Assembly: GCF_947501665.1 (NCBI RefSeq) | Contig: NZ_CANMWS010000017.1 | Coordinates: forward strand, 62,001-126,000 | From: an uncultured Shewanella sp. | GTDB lineage: Bacteria; Pseudomonadota; Gammaproteobacteria; Enterobacterales; Shewanellaceae | Length of the DNA: 64,000 nucleotides | Reading direction: 5' to 3' | Part shown: one piece after another, positions 56,504 to 64,000 of the stretch | How positions within the stretch are numbered: position 1 is the stretch's first letter | How the letters are laid out: every line of letters begins with the position of its first letter | Position numbers and translations under genes: made by a program | The notes under the pieces: model-generated | Databases searched by the model: none | The model's input: only the letters and a program-made list of their open reading frames with translations | Told to the model about the DNA's origin: nothing

Positions 56504-56811
56504 AAGACTTGTTTCAGAGCGATCAAAAGGAGTGATTCAACGTGCACGCTTTGATATTTTCTTATACTTCAAGATGCCAAATTCAGCTTTTTGTACAGGA
56601 ATAATTCAGTTTAATGCGTTTCTATTTTATCTTTTTATTGACGACACCTAAAAGCTAACTAAGCTTTAACTCAATATAATAAATAATCGCTTGACGGTTA
56701 CTAGAGGCTGTTGGTCTTGGCTTCAGAAATTATCACCAAAGATCAACAACCTATAAAAGGGAGTATGTATTTTCTACCTTAATATAGCATTGTATTACAA
56801 GGAGTTGTATT
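56504..56811. other. Intergenic stretch with a possible MITE end remnant
   Basis: ATACTTCAAGATGC at 56564-56577 is identical to the inner part of the MITE terminus at 19875, but the outer end and the rest are absent. No gene is seen. AAGGAG precedes the next ATG. Confidence 0.4.
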
Positions 56812-57387
56812 ATGTCTGTCACAACGAAAGCACTTGGTAATGTGGACTTATTAGTGGGAGGTTGGTCACCTTTTAGACCACTTGATCATGAAGATGAATT
56901 AATATTTAAGGAGGCAATGGAAGGTTTTGTTGGGGTGAATTATCGGCCGCTAATGGTATCAACGCAAGTGGTGAATGGGACTAATTACCGTTTTGAATGT
57001 GAGGCAAAAGTCGTGTCGCCTCAAGCACAGATAGAACATGCATTGATTGAAATATACCAACCTCTTGAAGGACGCCCTCAGCTTTACAGCATCACGTTAG
57101 AAAATGAACATGCTAATCACAGTCAAGCATTATACGGTGGTTGGTCGATTTGGAAACCACTGACGCCTGAAAACTTGGAGGTATTTGAACAAGCCACCCA
57201 TGGCTTATTAGGTGTTCAATATACGCCACTTGAAGTCTCAACCCAAGTGGTTGCAGGAGTGAACTATCGCTTTATTAGTGAAGCGAAAGTCGTGGTACCA
57301 AAAGCTGAGCCTTATAAAGTCATGATTGAAATTTTTCAGCCTTTACAAGGTGAGCCAATTATTACCAATATTCATACTATCGCATAG
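56812..57387 (+). CDS. Tandem cystatin-like protein
   Basis: This 191-residue protein has two repeats of ~95 residues. Each opens with L/YGGW and carries a cystatin signature Q-V-V-x-G-x-N-Y-R-F (Q52-G56 and Q145-G149), followed by a strand ending EAKVV and IEI-F/Y-QPL. Gly pairs at 16-17 and 109-110 match the N-terminal glycine of cystatins. There is no signal peptide, as in stefins. It is predicted to inhibit papain-like cysteine proteases; this is inference from motifs. AAGGAG precedes the ATG and a terminator follows. Confidence 0.8.
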   Translation: MSVTTKALGNVDLLVGGWSPFRPLDHEDELIFKEAMEGFVGVNYRPLMVSTQVVNGTNYRFECEAKVVSPQAQIEHALIEIYQPLEGRPQLYSITLENEHANHSQALYGGWSIWKPLTPENLEVFEQATHGLLGVQYTPLEVSTQVVAGVNYRFISEAKVVVPKAEPYKVMIEIFQPLQGEPIITNIHTIA

Positions 57388-57485
57388 TTCTTTACATCGC
57401 TATTTGCATTGTTCTTTTCGTGATAATCGATTTAGATATATGAACTGGAAAGTATAGTAAAAAATTTGATTTAACATAATAAAGT

Positions 57486-57517
57486 GCTTACTGTTTTATG
57501 ACAGTAAGCCCTTTTTT
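57486..57517 (+). terminator. Rho-independent terminator after the cystatin-like gene
   Basis: GCTTACTGT-TTTATG-ACAGTAAGC is a perfect 9-bp stem followed by CC and six T. It also faces the end of the convergent TPR gene. Confidence 0.9.
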
Positions 57518-57551
57518 ATTTTGTCATCATTTGAGCGATAACAAAAATGGC

Positions 57552-58250
57552 TCAATGTAATTGATGTTCACATTTAAAGGCTTCGAGTATCGTTAAAAAG
57601 TCGGCACATTCAGTTGAATCATTTTTGACGACTGTTAAGGCATGAATGGCATGATTGAGTTTTTCTGTTGCTTCAAAGACTTGCCCTAATTTTAAAAGGT
57701 ACTGTGCTGCGTGGAAGTTAAGCACGGGATTATTCAATGCCTCAGTCATATTATGGTAATACTGAGTGGTTGCCACAATATCCCCTTGTGCTTCTAATGC
57801 GCTAGCATGTTGAAGGTAAGCACGAATATCTTCAGGTTTGAGTAGTGCTAATAGGCTACAAACACTAATGGCATCATCGAAGGAGTGATTTAGTACTAGC
57901 TGCTCTGCGATGGATAAAATCAACTCATATTCTTCATTGGTCAATTTTGCATCTGGCACTTGTCCTTGCTCTATTACCTGTGGTGAACTGTTATAAGCCT
58001 TGAATATGGGTAAAAAGATTTGTTGGAGCTGTTCTTGACTGAGAAAGGTTTGACAAAGTTCAATACTTCGACTGAGATTGGTTTGCATTTGTTGCATGCT
58101 GTGTGACACATTGTGTGTCAGTTGAGTCTTGATTTGAGCCGTACTTTTTTGGGGGTGTTCTGCTTGCTCTGCTTCAGTCATTTTTTCAATACTGAGTTCA
58201 ATAAGTTGATTCAAGGTATCGGTTAAAGATGTGCTATTGCTTACTGTCAT
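57552..58250 (-). CDS. TPR protein resembling type III secretion chaperones
   Basis: This 232-residue helical protein has a Gln/Thr-rich N-terminal half. From residue ~105 come three TPR-like repeats (EEYELILSIAEQLVLNHSFDDAISVCSLLALLKPEDIRAYL, then ALEAQGDIVATTQYY). That pattern resembles SycD/LcrH/IpgC chaperones of translocator proteins, which are usually ~160 residues. The upstream gene encodes a very hydrophobic protein, the expected partner type. No secretion apparatus genes are in view, so this stays inference. Confidence 0.6.
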   Translation of the reverse strand: MTVSNSTSLTDTLNQLIELSIEKMTEAEQAEHPQKSTAQIKTQLTHNVSHSMQQMQTNLSRSIELCQTFLSQEQLQQIFLPIFKAYNSSPQVIEQGQVPDAKLTNEEYELILSIAEQLVLNHSFDDAISVCSLLALLKPEDIRAYLQHASALEAQGDIVATTQYYHNMTEALNNPVLNFHAAQYLLKLGQVFEATEKLNHAIHALTVVKNDSTECADFLTILEAFKCEHQLH

Positions 58251-58413
58251 AAAGGAAGTTGATACTGTTTGTTGTTAAAAAGGTAAAGCCTTTATGCGAG
58301 ATAGTTCATTCACACCGTGGGTCATTGATGGTGGGCAAATGAGGCATAAAGGCTGGATTTATTTCTCAGCACTTTCAATCAATCTAAGCCTAGAAAGCTA
58401 GGGATATTAGGAT

Positions 58414-59130
58414 TTAAGCATGGATGAGAGTGTCAGGATTTTTGCTAAAAGAGCTGCAAAAGTCGTTGAAATTAGTTTTCATGTTGTGAATACCATCTTC
58501 AAGTTCTTGTAAACATTTCCATAGACAGATAGCTGAGCCTACTCCTGCCATAATAAGGGGCAGGTAAGCCACATAAGGACTAGCGGTTAAAGCCCAATCG
58601 GTGATCAGTGGAATGCCCGTTGCAATGTAACCCGCCACGACGTCCCCCACATGGGGCGTGATCAGCGTGATCAGTAAAGGTTGTACTTGACCTATCATCA
58701 TGCCAATTGCGGCGACATTAGGAATGTAAGACGCATAAGTGGGTAATTTACCCACTATATTGGTGATAAATGGATATTGCTCTTTTGTTTCACTGCTAAA
58801 CAACCCACTAATGGAGGTGTCAAAGCCTGTAATGAGTCTTTGTGCCGCTGGCATCATGGATAAAGCGGCTGCAGCGGGTGAGTTTAATACTCCTAATTTA
58901 TAGGGGACAGTGGCCATGAGACCCGTTACAGCAATGCTGCCGGTGAGTTTAGCTAAAGAGCCTATTTCTCCCACCATATTACCCAGCAGCTTGGTTCCCG
59001 GCCAACGGGCTTGATTAAGAGGACTGTTTGAATGAGTCAGTGCTTTTGTATCGATAGGATGTTGAGATCCATGATGTTCCGTGGAGTGTGTTGTACTGGT
59101 TGCAGTAGTTGAACCGACTTCTCTTGTCAT
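58414..59130 (-). CDS. Hydrophobic protein, possible secreted translocator-like partner
   Basis: The 238-residue protein comes from ATG 59130 (AAGAGA upstream); the frame's earlier ATG at 59193 adds 21 unlikely residues. The Ser/Thr/His-rich N terminus (TTATSTTHSTEHHGSQH) lacks a signal peptide. Several hydrophobic segments follow (~65-95, 140-165, 170-190, 195-215), then an amphipathic C terminus. A polar, disordered N terminus plus hydrophobic helices and an adjacent TPR gene is the build of type III translocators or pore-forming effectors. It could equally be an ordinary membrane protein. Not recognised. Confidence 0.5.
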   Translation of the reverse strand: MTREVGSTTATSTTHSTEHHGSQHPIDTKALTHSNSPLNQARWPGTKLLGNMVGEIGSLAKLTGSIAVTGLMATVPYKLGVLNSPAAAALSMMPAAQRLITGFDTSISGLFSSETKEQYPFITNIVGKLPTYASYIPNVAAIGMMIGQVQPLLITLITPHVGDVVAGYIATGIPLITDWALTASPYVAYLPLIMAGVGSAICLWKCLQELEDGIHNMKTNFNDFCSSFSKNPDTLIHA

Positions 59131-59398
59131 ATTTTTCTCTTTATTGCTTGAGCTTATTTTTAATGCATAATACGCTGTATTATGCATAGACAAACTCTGC
59201 TGTCATTAATGCAGTGATATTATTTAACTTACTTATTTTATTCTTGTTTTTAAGCTTAAAATATTGGACTTTTGTGGCTTATACTTAATGATGAGGAAAA
59301 AAATGTGTTTTAAATTTCAGTTTTGAAAAAGGGCGTATTGTATTGCCTTAATCGAATGTGAGTCGTTTTTTGTCATCGAGTATTGAATCATACTTGCT

Positions 59399-59947
59399 TT
59401 AGTGATTATTCTTTTTAGGTGCCATTAAAAATAAGCCTATCAATATAAAAATCACGCCTAGAAATTTTATTGCGCTAAAGGTTTCGTTTAACCAGGGTAA
59501 TTGAATGGCGGCAAAATAAACGATGATATAACTTAAGCTCAGTAGCGGATAAGCAACCGACAAAGGGAGCTGCTTTAAGGCAATAATCCAGCATATCATC
59601 GACAGTGCGTAGCAAAAGAGCCCTGAGATGATAAACAGTATTGGGATCTGCATTGTTTGAAGTAACATCGCAATTGGGGTTGTGATGCTGGTTAAATCGA
59701 TTGAAAATAACGGTGCTTGCTGCCAAAGGGTACGTAATTCTGGGGGAAGTGAAGGGAGCTGCATAACGCCCCATTTCATCATCAGTTGTGCAGCCGAGAT
59801 CAGAAATACACAGGCTAATGCCATGACAAGTGCTCCACTTACCTTATTGACTTGAGAGGGCACATTCCCACTTTTATTGTTTTTTTGTTCTCTGCTTAGG
59901 GCTCTGTTAGGGTCAATGTTTTGAGCAGTGCCTTGTGGGCTCTTCAT
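59399..59947 (-). CDS. arnF: L-Ara4N-phosphoundecaprenol flippase subunit ArnF
   Basis: This 182-residue inner-membrane protein of the small EamA type has four helices and a hydrophilic ~35-residue N-terminal extension not usual for ArnF. VAYPLLSLSYIIVYFAA and FLGVIFILIGLFLM are typical. It overlaps arnE by 4 bases. With ArnE it is thought to flip undecaprenyl-phosphate-L-Ara4N to the periplasm. It is the last gene of the arn operon. Confidence 0.88.
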   Translation of the reverse strand: MKSPQGTAQNIDPNRALSREQKNNKSGNVPSQVNKVSGALVMALACVFLISAAQLMMKWGVMQLPSLPPELRTLWQQAPLFSIDLTSITTPIAMLLQTMQIPILFIISGLFCYALSMICWIIALKQLPLSVAYPLLSLSYIIVYFAAIQLPWLNETFSAIKFLGVIFILIGLFLMAPKKNNH

Positions 59948-60297
59948 TCAATCCCTCCGCTGAGCAGTATAATGCCGACGACAATAAAACCGCTGCCTAA
60001 GAGTTGTTTTTTTGTAATGGGCTCATTAAAGGTAAAGTGGGACAAGATCAATACGGCGATAAAGTTAATACTCAGTAATGGATAAGCGTGAGAAACATCC
60101 CACATATGTAATACAAACAACCAACTGCATGCCGCCAGTCCTAGAAAAAAGAAGCTTAAGATAATCGGGCTGGATAATAGCTTTTGTCGCCAAGTGAATT
60201 GAGGTTTAGAGAGGAATAATAAGGCCGCCTTTTTTTGCCAATATTGGCTGAAGGTACTGGCACAAATCGAGAAAATAAACATGCCCCATGTGGTCAT
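59944..60297 (-). CDS. arnE: L-Ara4N-phosphoundecaprenol flippase subunit ArnE
   Basis: This 117-residue protein has four membrane helices, with the SHAYPLLSINFIAVLILSHFTFNEPI block typical of ArnE. It overlaps arnT by 4 bases and arnF by 4 bases, so the three are translated together. It partners ArnF in flipping the lipid carrier. Confidence 0.9.
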   Translation of the reverse strand: MTTWGMFIFSICASTFSQYWQKKAALLFLSKPQFTWRQKLLSSPIILSFFFLGLAACSWLFVLHMWDVSHAYPLLSINFIAVLILSHFTFNEPITKKQLLGSGFIVVGIILLSGGIE

Positions 60298-61988
60298 AAT
60301 GCATTCAACTTATGATAAATAAATAATTGATATCGTCTTTTTTTTATTATGTTATCAGCTTTGGGTAACCCTTCAGGTCGTGTCCGTGAGCGGCTAAAAA
60401 AGACGACAGTTTGATTGTGGGATGCGATAAAGTCAGCTAAGGCTGCGGGAGAAATATATCGATGTTTGCTATCTTCATAGTTCAGCCCGTATTTAAGTTC
60501 CCCCTTGGAGTGGGTTAAGTACACATCTTGACGTTTAAAATACCAATTAAACGCAGACATGGTGTCGGGATTATCTGCGATTAGTAACGTCTCTTTATTG
60601 ATTAATGGCTTGATTTGGGCCATGAATTGAGCGGGCATTTTTGAATGGGTGCTGATATCAGGAATGATAGCCCAAGCAAGTAGAAAAATGCCTAATGGCA
60701 TGGCCATGTAACTGCTTATTTTGCTATGAAGTCTTTGTGCTTTAAGGGCTATGATGGCTAATGTTGCCCAATAAAAACAGGCTAAGGCCAGTAGCCAAGG
60801 GCGATGTTGTTCATCGGCATTGAGTGGCAAGGCGCCACTATAGAAGAGTACTAATATGACGATAGGGATGAAGGTGAAGGTGAGCGCATTGAGTTGTGAT
60901 CCTAACATCACGCCTTTTGCGTTGTTCTCAATGGCGCGGGTGAGACCTAAACTGAGTAAGATGGCCAAAGGAGGCATGCAAGGAAGAATATAAGTGACAA
61001 TTTTTCCATTGGCCGCGGAAAAAAATACTAGTGGTAATAAAGCCCATAAAAACGCATAGCGGATCAGCGGTTGCTGCCATTGAGGAGCAAGGTGCTTAAA
61101 AGCACTAGGCAGTAAGAATAGCCATGGCAAACTGGCAAGCAATAAATAGGGCAGATAATACCAAAAAGGCGCATGATGTTGAGCTTTTTCAGCAGCAAAC
61201 CGTTGAATATGCTCTATCCAAAAAAAATAGTGCCAAAAGTCAGGCTCTGCACGATGAATGGCTAATGCCCAAGGTAAGGTGAATAAGGTTGCGACAAGCA
61301 TCACCCAGCCTCCCCAGCGTAAAATTTGAGTCAATTTTCCTTGCCAAATCATAAAGGGGATCACCACAATGACAGGTAATGCAAGGGCAAGGAAGCCTTT
61401 AGTGAGCAAGGCGAGAGCGCAAAAAAAACCGGCAAGGGAATAATGTAATAGCCGTTGATGAAATGTTTGGCCCATGGCAGCAAAATAGAAGCTGCAAAAG
61501 GCCGCGGTTAACCACAAGTTGAGCATGCTGTCGACGAGACTGTAAGTGCCTAAGTTAGTGACGAGAAAAAGGCTTAAAAAAATCGCGATGGTGACTAATG
61601 CGTGTTTTTGATCATAAAAATGACGCATTAGTACAAATAAACATAAGGCACTGCCTAATGTACTGAAAGCTGAAGCGGCGCGTACGGAAAAGTTATTTTC
61701 GCCAAAGAGGGTTTGTGAAATCGCATTCATCCAATGGCCCATAATGGGTTTTTCAAAATAGCGAATATCGTTAAACCGAGGGACTATCCAATCACCGCTT
61801 TGTACCATTTCTCTTGCGATTTCGGCATGCCTTAATTCATCGGGTGACCAAAGATCCCTTAACCCCAGTGGTAATAAATACAATAAAACAAAAAACAATG
61901 GGATCGTAATGGCTAAATTGATCTTGGGTAAAACAAGATTTGCCTGATTGAATACGATTGGATTTTGCATCATAAAATGATTTCTCAT
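60294..61988 (-). CDS. arnT: Lipid A 4-amino-4-deoxy-L-arabinosyltransferase
   Basis: This 564-residue inner-membrane GT83 enzyme transfers L-Ara4N to lipid A, lowering the negative charge that polymyxins bind. It has about 12 helices. The first periplasmic loop RDLWSPDELRHAEIAREMVQSGDWIVPRFND contains the catalytic acidic residues, and EKPIMGHWMNAI follows. ATG 61973 or 61970 could also be the start; the first five codons are not conserved. Confidence 0.95.
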   Translation of the reverse strand: MRNHFMMQNPIVFNQANLVLPKINLAITIPLFFVLLYLLPLGLRDLWSPDELRHAEIAREMVQSGDWIVPRFNDIRYFEKPIMGHWMNAISQTLFGENNFSVRAASAFSTLGSALCLFVLMRHFYDQKHALVTIAIFLSLFLVTNLGTYSLVDSMLNLWLTAAFCSFYFAAMGQTFHQRLLHYSLAGFFCALALLTKGFLALALPVIVVIPFMIWQGKLTQILRWGGWVMLVATLFTLPWALAIHRAEPDFWHYFFWIEHIQRFAAEKAQHHAPFWYYLPYLLLASLPWLFLLPSAFKHLAPQWQQPLIRYAFLWALLPLVFFSAANGKIVTYILPCMPPLAILLSLGLTRAIENNAKGVMLGSQLNALTFTFIPIVILVLFYSGALPLNADEQHRPWLLALACFYWATLAIIALKAQRLHSKISSYMAMPLGIFLLAWAIIPDISTHSKMPAQFMAQIKPLINKETLLIADNPDTMSAFNWYFKRQDVYLTHSKGELKYGLNYEDSKHRYISPAALADFIASHNQTVVFFSRSRTRPEGLPKADNIIKKRRYQLFIYHKLNAL

Positions 61989-62075
61989 TGAAGGGTGATA
62001 ACAAGATTAAAGTGATCCACTACCGAACAGTGACAGTGCATCACAGGTGTCATAACGTGTGCGATTTTTCATTGG

Positions 62076-62996
62076 TTATTGACTCATGGCCAAATGTTCA
62101 AGGCTGGAACCTTGTATGCTTAGCCAGCCTTCACGTCCCGGAATCGACTGGTTTTCTATGCTGTCAATGGGCCACTCGTCTTCGGCTTTATCCAATAAGA
62201 GAATTAAAGGCACGAATTGAAGCCGATGTTTTTGTGCTTGATAAAGCAAATCTTCAAATAGGTGGATAAGGGCGATGCCTTCTACTTCGGCGTGTATGGT
62301 GTAAACATTTAATTGGTCGGGTTTAATTAACTTAATAATCTCACTATTATAATTATGTTTTGTCACGCCCTTTTGCCCGATGAGTTCATCATAGGTGGGC
62401 AGTGTCACAGGAATTTGAGGTGTCATGCCTTGTTGAGGACTAAAAATAGAGTGTCCGCGGCAGTCACTGTTATAGCGAAAATTAAAGCGATGTTTTTGCT
62501 CTAGACTGGACGTTGTGCTGCGCCAACCGGGCACGGCGCTGCAATACACTGGGTTATCGATTAATCTTGATAAGAGCTGATAGCCTTTATTGATTTCACT
62601 GTAGAGTTCATCAGGCTCCATTGATTCTGTATGGCACTGCCATTTATGGTGATCCCAAGCATGGAGTCCTATTTCATGCTGTGCTTGATGGGTTTGCTGA
62701 ATAACCCCCGCCAGTTTTTTGCCAATAATGGGGCCGGGCCATAAGGTTCCTCTCAGTAAAATATCCCAACCATAAAGACTGGCGGCTTTAGAGCGTAACA
62801 TTTTTTTTAGAAATTGCGGCTTAAGAAGGCGCCAAATATGGCGCCCCATATTATCAGGCCCCACAGTAAAAAAGAATGAAGCAGAAATACCGTATTGAGA
62901 CAGCAATGATAGCAAGGCTGGCACACCAATACGGGTGCCTCGGTAGGTATCCACATCAATCCTTAAACCGACTTTAATGGGGGCTTGTTCAATCAT
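62076..62996 (-). CDS. arnD: 4-deoxy-4-formamido-L-arabinose-phosphoundecaprenol deformylase
   Basis: This 306-residue polysaccharide-deacetylase-type enzyme removes the formyl group from the lipid-linked sugar. VGLRIDVDTYRGTRIGVP holds the metal-binding Asp residues, HEIGLHAWDHHKWQ the His pair, and VYTIHAEVEGI the late His. It lies 9 bases after arnA and 87 before arnT. Confidence 0.95.
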   Translation of the reverse strand: MIEQAPIKVGLRIDVDTYRGTRIGVPALLSLLSQYGISASFFFTVGPDNMGRHIWRLLKPQFLKKMLRSKAASLYGWDILLRGTLWPGPIIGKKLAGVIQQTHQAQHEIGLHAWDHHKWQCHTESMEPDELYSEINKGYQLLSRLIDNPVYCSAVPGWRSTTSSLEQKHRFNFRYNSDCRGHSIFSPQQGMTPQIPVTLPTYDELIGQKGVTKHNYNSEIIKLIKPDQLNVYTIHAEVEGIALIHLFEDLLYQAQKHRLQFVPLILLLDKAEDEWPIDSIENQSIPGREGWLSIQGSSLEHLAMSQ

Positions 62997-63005
62997 GAGT
63001 CATTA

Positions 63006-64000
63006 CTACTCCGTGCCTGTGATAGAGGTTAATGGGGTGTCTTTGTCAGTACCTCGAATGATTTCAGGGATCCAAGTATGTTCTTCTACGGCGGATTTCA
63101 AAAAGAAGTCCAATGTTTTTTCAATGGTTTGCTCCATTTTTATTTGTGGCTCCCAATCCAGCAATTTTTTGGCATTGCGGATACTGGGTCTTCTGTGTTG
63201 AACATCTTGGTATCCGTCACCATAGAAGGTTTGGCTTTCGACTAAATTGTATCCTGCAAAAGGTGGGAATTGATCACGCAGTGGGTGTTGTTCAAATTTT
63301 TCAACTAATATTTCAGCCATTTGTTTAATGCTGGCTTCATTGTCTGGAGAGCCAATATTGATAATTTCTCCTTCACAGCGGGTCTGTTTGTTTTCAATAA
63401 TGCGAAATAAGGCTTCAATGGCTTCTGAAATATCGGTAAAGCATCGTTTTTGTTCACCGCCGTCAATCAGCTTTATGGGGGTGCCTTCCACTAAATTTAA
63501 AATTAACTGGGTGATGGCTCGGCTAGAGCCAATACGGGCAGAATCTAAACTGTCCAGTTTAGGCCCCATCCAATTAAAGGGCCTAAAAAGGGTAAAAGAT
63601 AAATTATCTTGTTTGCCGTAAGCCCAAATGATCCTATCGAGTAATTGTTTTGATGCGGAATAAATCCAGCGTTGGCGATTAATGGGCCCAGTGACCAATG
63701 AAGAGCTGTCTTCATTAAACTCTTCATCGCTACACATGCCATAAACTTCAGATGTTGAAGGGAAAATAATGCGTTTCTTGTATTTTACACATGCGCGGAC
63801 CACTTTTAGATTTTCTTCAAAGTCCAGCTCAAAGACGCGTAAAGGATTACGCGTGTATTCTATGGGAGTGGCAATGGCGACTAAGGGGAGCACAATGTCG
63901 CATTTTTTGATGTGATATTCAATCCACTCGCTGTGTATGGTGATATCTCCTTCAACAAAGTGAAAGTCAGCATGGCCTAAGTATTGTTGTATTTGGCTGG
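63006..64000 (-). CDS. arnA: Bifunctional UDP-Ara4N formyltransferase/decarboxylase, 5' end outside window
   Basis: The frame is open to the right edge, so only the C-terminal ~331 residues are seen. All belong to the NAD-dependent UDP-glucuronate decarboxylase domain. [34 protein letters not shown] and [15 protein letters not shown] are present, with the Y-x-x-x-K active site in [24 protein letters not shown] and [13 protein letters not shown] also occur. The N-terminal formyltransferase half lies beyond 64000. The operon continues leftward as arnD, arnT, arnE and arnF. Confidence 0.95.
   Translation of the reverse strand, partial: SQIQQYLGHADFHFVEGDITIHSEWIEYHIKKCDIVLPLVAIATPIEYTRNPLRVFELDFEENLKVVRACVKYKKRIIFPSTSEVYGMCSDEEFNEDSSSLVTGPINRQRWIYSASKQLLDRIIWAYGKQDNLSFTLFRPFNWMGPKLDSLDSARIGSSRAITQLILNLVEGTPIKLIDGGEQKRCFTDISEAIEALFRIIENKQTRCEGEIINIGSPDNEASIKQMAEILVEKFEQHPLRDQFPPFAGYNLVESQTFYGDGYQDVQHRRPSIRNAKKLLDWEPQIKMEQTIEKTLDFFLKSAVEEHTWIPEIIRGTDKDTPLTSITGTE

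Noticed and set aside
56564..56577. Third MITE copy
   Set aside because: Only 14 bases of the inner terminus match; the rest of the element is missing.

Overview
The window looks like chromosome of a marine gammaproteobacterium, most probably Shewanella or a close relative. The genome is AT-rich (roughly 40% G+C by eye), and the house-keeping order cmoA/cmoB, aspS, yebC, ruvC-ruvA-ruvB, the RpoE/ChrR-photolyase locus and the arn lipid A operon fit that group. No rRNA, tRNA or CRISPR array was seen. The assignment is inference from gene content, not a database match.

1-6 kb is an accessory region. It opens with the 3' part of a DUF3732-type SMC-like ATPase, as found in defence-associated ABC ATPase systems. 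An integron-style cassette array without a visible integrase follows. Two good attC sites and one doubtful one surround a subclass B1, IMP-like metallo-beta-lactamase gene and an unknown cassette gene, and the array is bracketed by a perfect 24-bp direct repeat. A lipoprotein, an IS5-type transposase stub and a small P-loop NTPase come next.

6-11.2 kb is a Fur-box-preceded iron-uptake operon: a TonB receptor with STN domain, DUF3649, a PepSY membrane protein and DUF3325. 11.5-13.2 kb holds a divergent P450-like protein and a small membrane protein. 13.4-17.3 kb is a singlet-oxygen or light-stress locus read leftward: rpoE, chrR, a YbgA-like gene and phrB. An RpoE/ChrR-like promoter motif precedes rpoE, and a second candidate precedes the small membrane gene at 13.2 kb. 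17.6-24.7 kb contains a kinase gene with one in-frame stop, two SDR genes, and a porin/FMN-binding/PepSY module bracketed by two inverted copies of a ~250-270-bp MITE. A YhhQ transporter and a GNAT follow.

24.7-40.1 kb is mostly core genome. Leftward it runs cmoA, cmoB, retropepsin-like protease, inactive-transglutaminase 7TM protein, ATP-grasp ligase, M3-like pseudopeptidase and LysR. Rightward it runs a triple solute-binding-domain protein, aspS, yebC and ruvCAB.

41.4-45.5 kb is the most notable region. An overlooked 30-codon gene encodes a basic peptide with an aromatic/His-rich C terminus. It is followed by a terminator-like hairpin and two cytochrome P450 genes, and is divergent from an MFS exporter gene. 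I interpret this as a candidate P450-tailored ribosomal peptide (RiPP) cluster. 45.7-57.4 kb is a run of small enzymes (GNATs, GFA/CENP-V, VOC, thioesterase, RhlE-like helicase, LysE, DUF952, DUF4937) with recent decay and duplication, ending in a tandem cystatin-like protein. 57.5-59.1 kb holds a TPR chaperone-like/hydrophobic protein pair. 59.4-64 kb is arnA (partial)-arnD-arnT-arnE-arnF, for 4-amino-4-deoxy-L-arabinose modification of lipid A.
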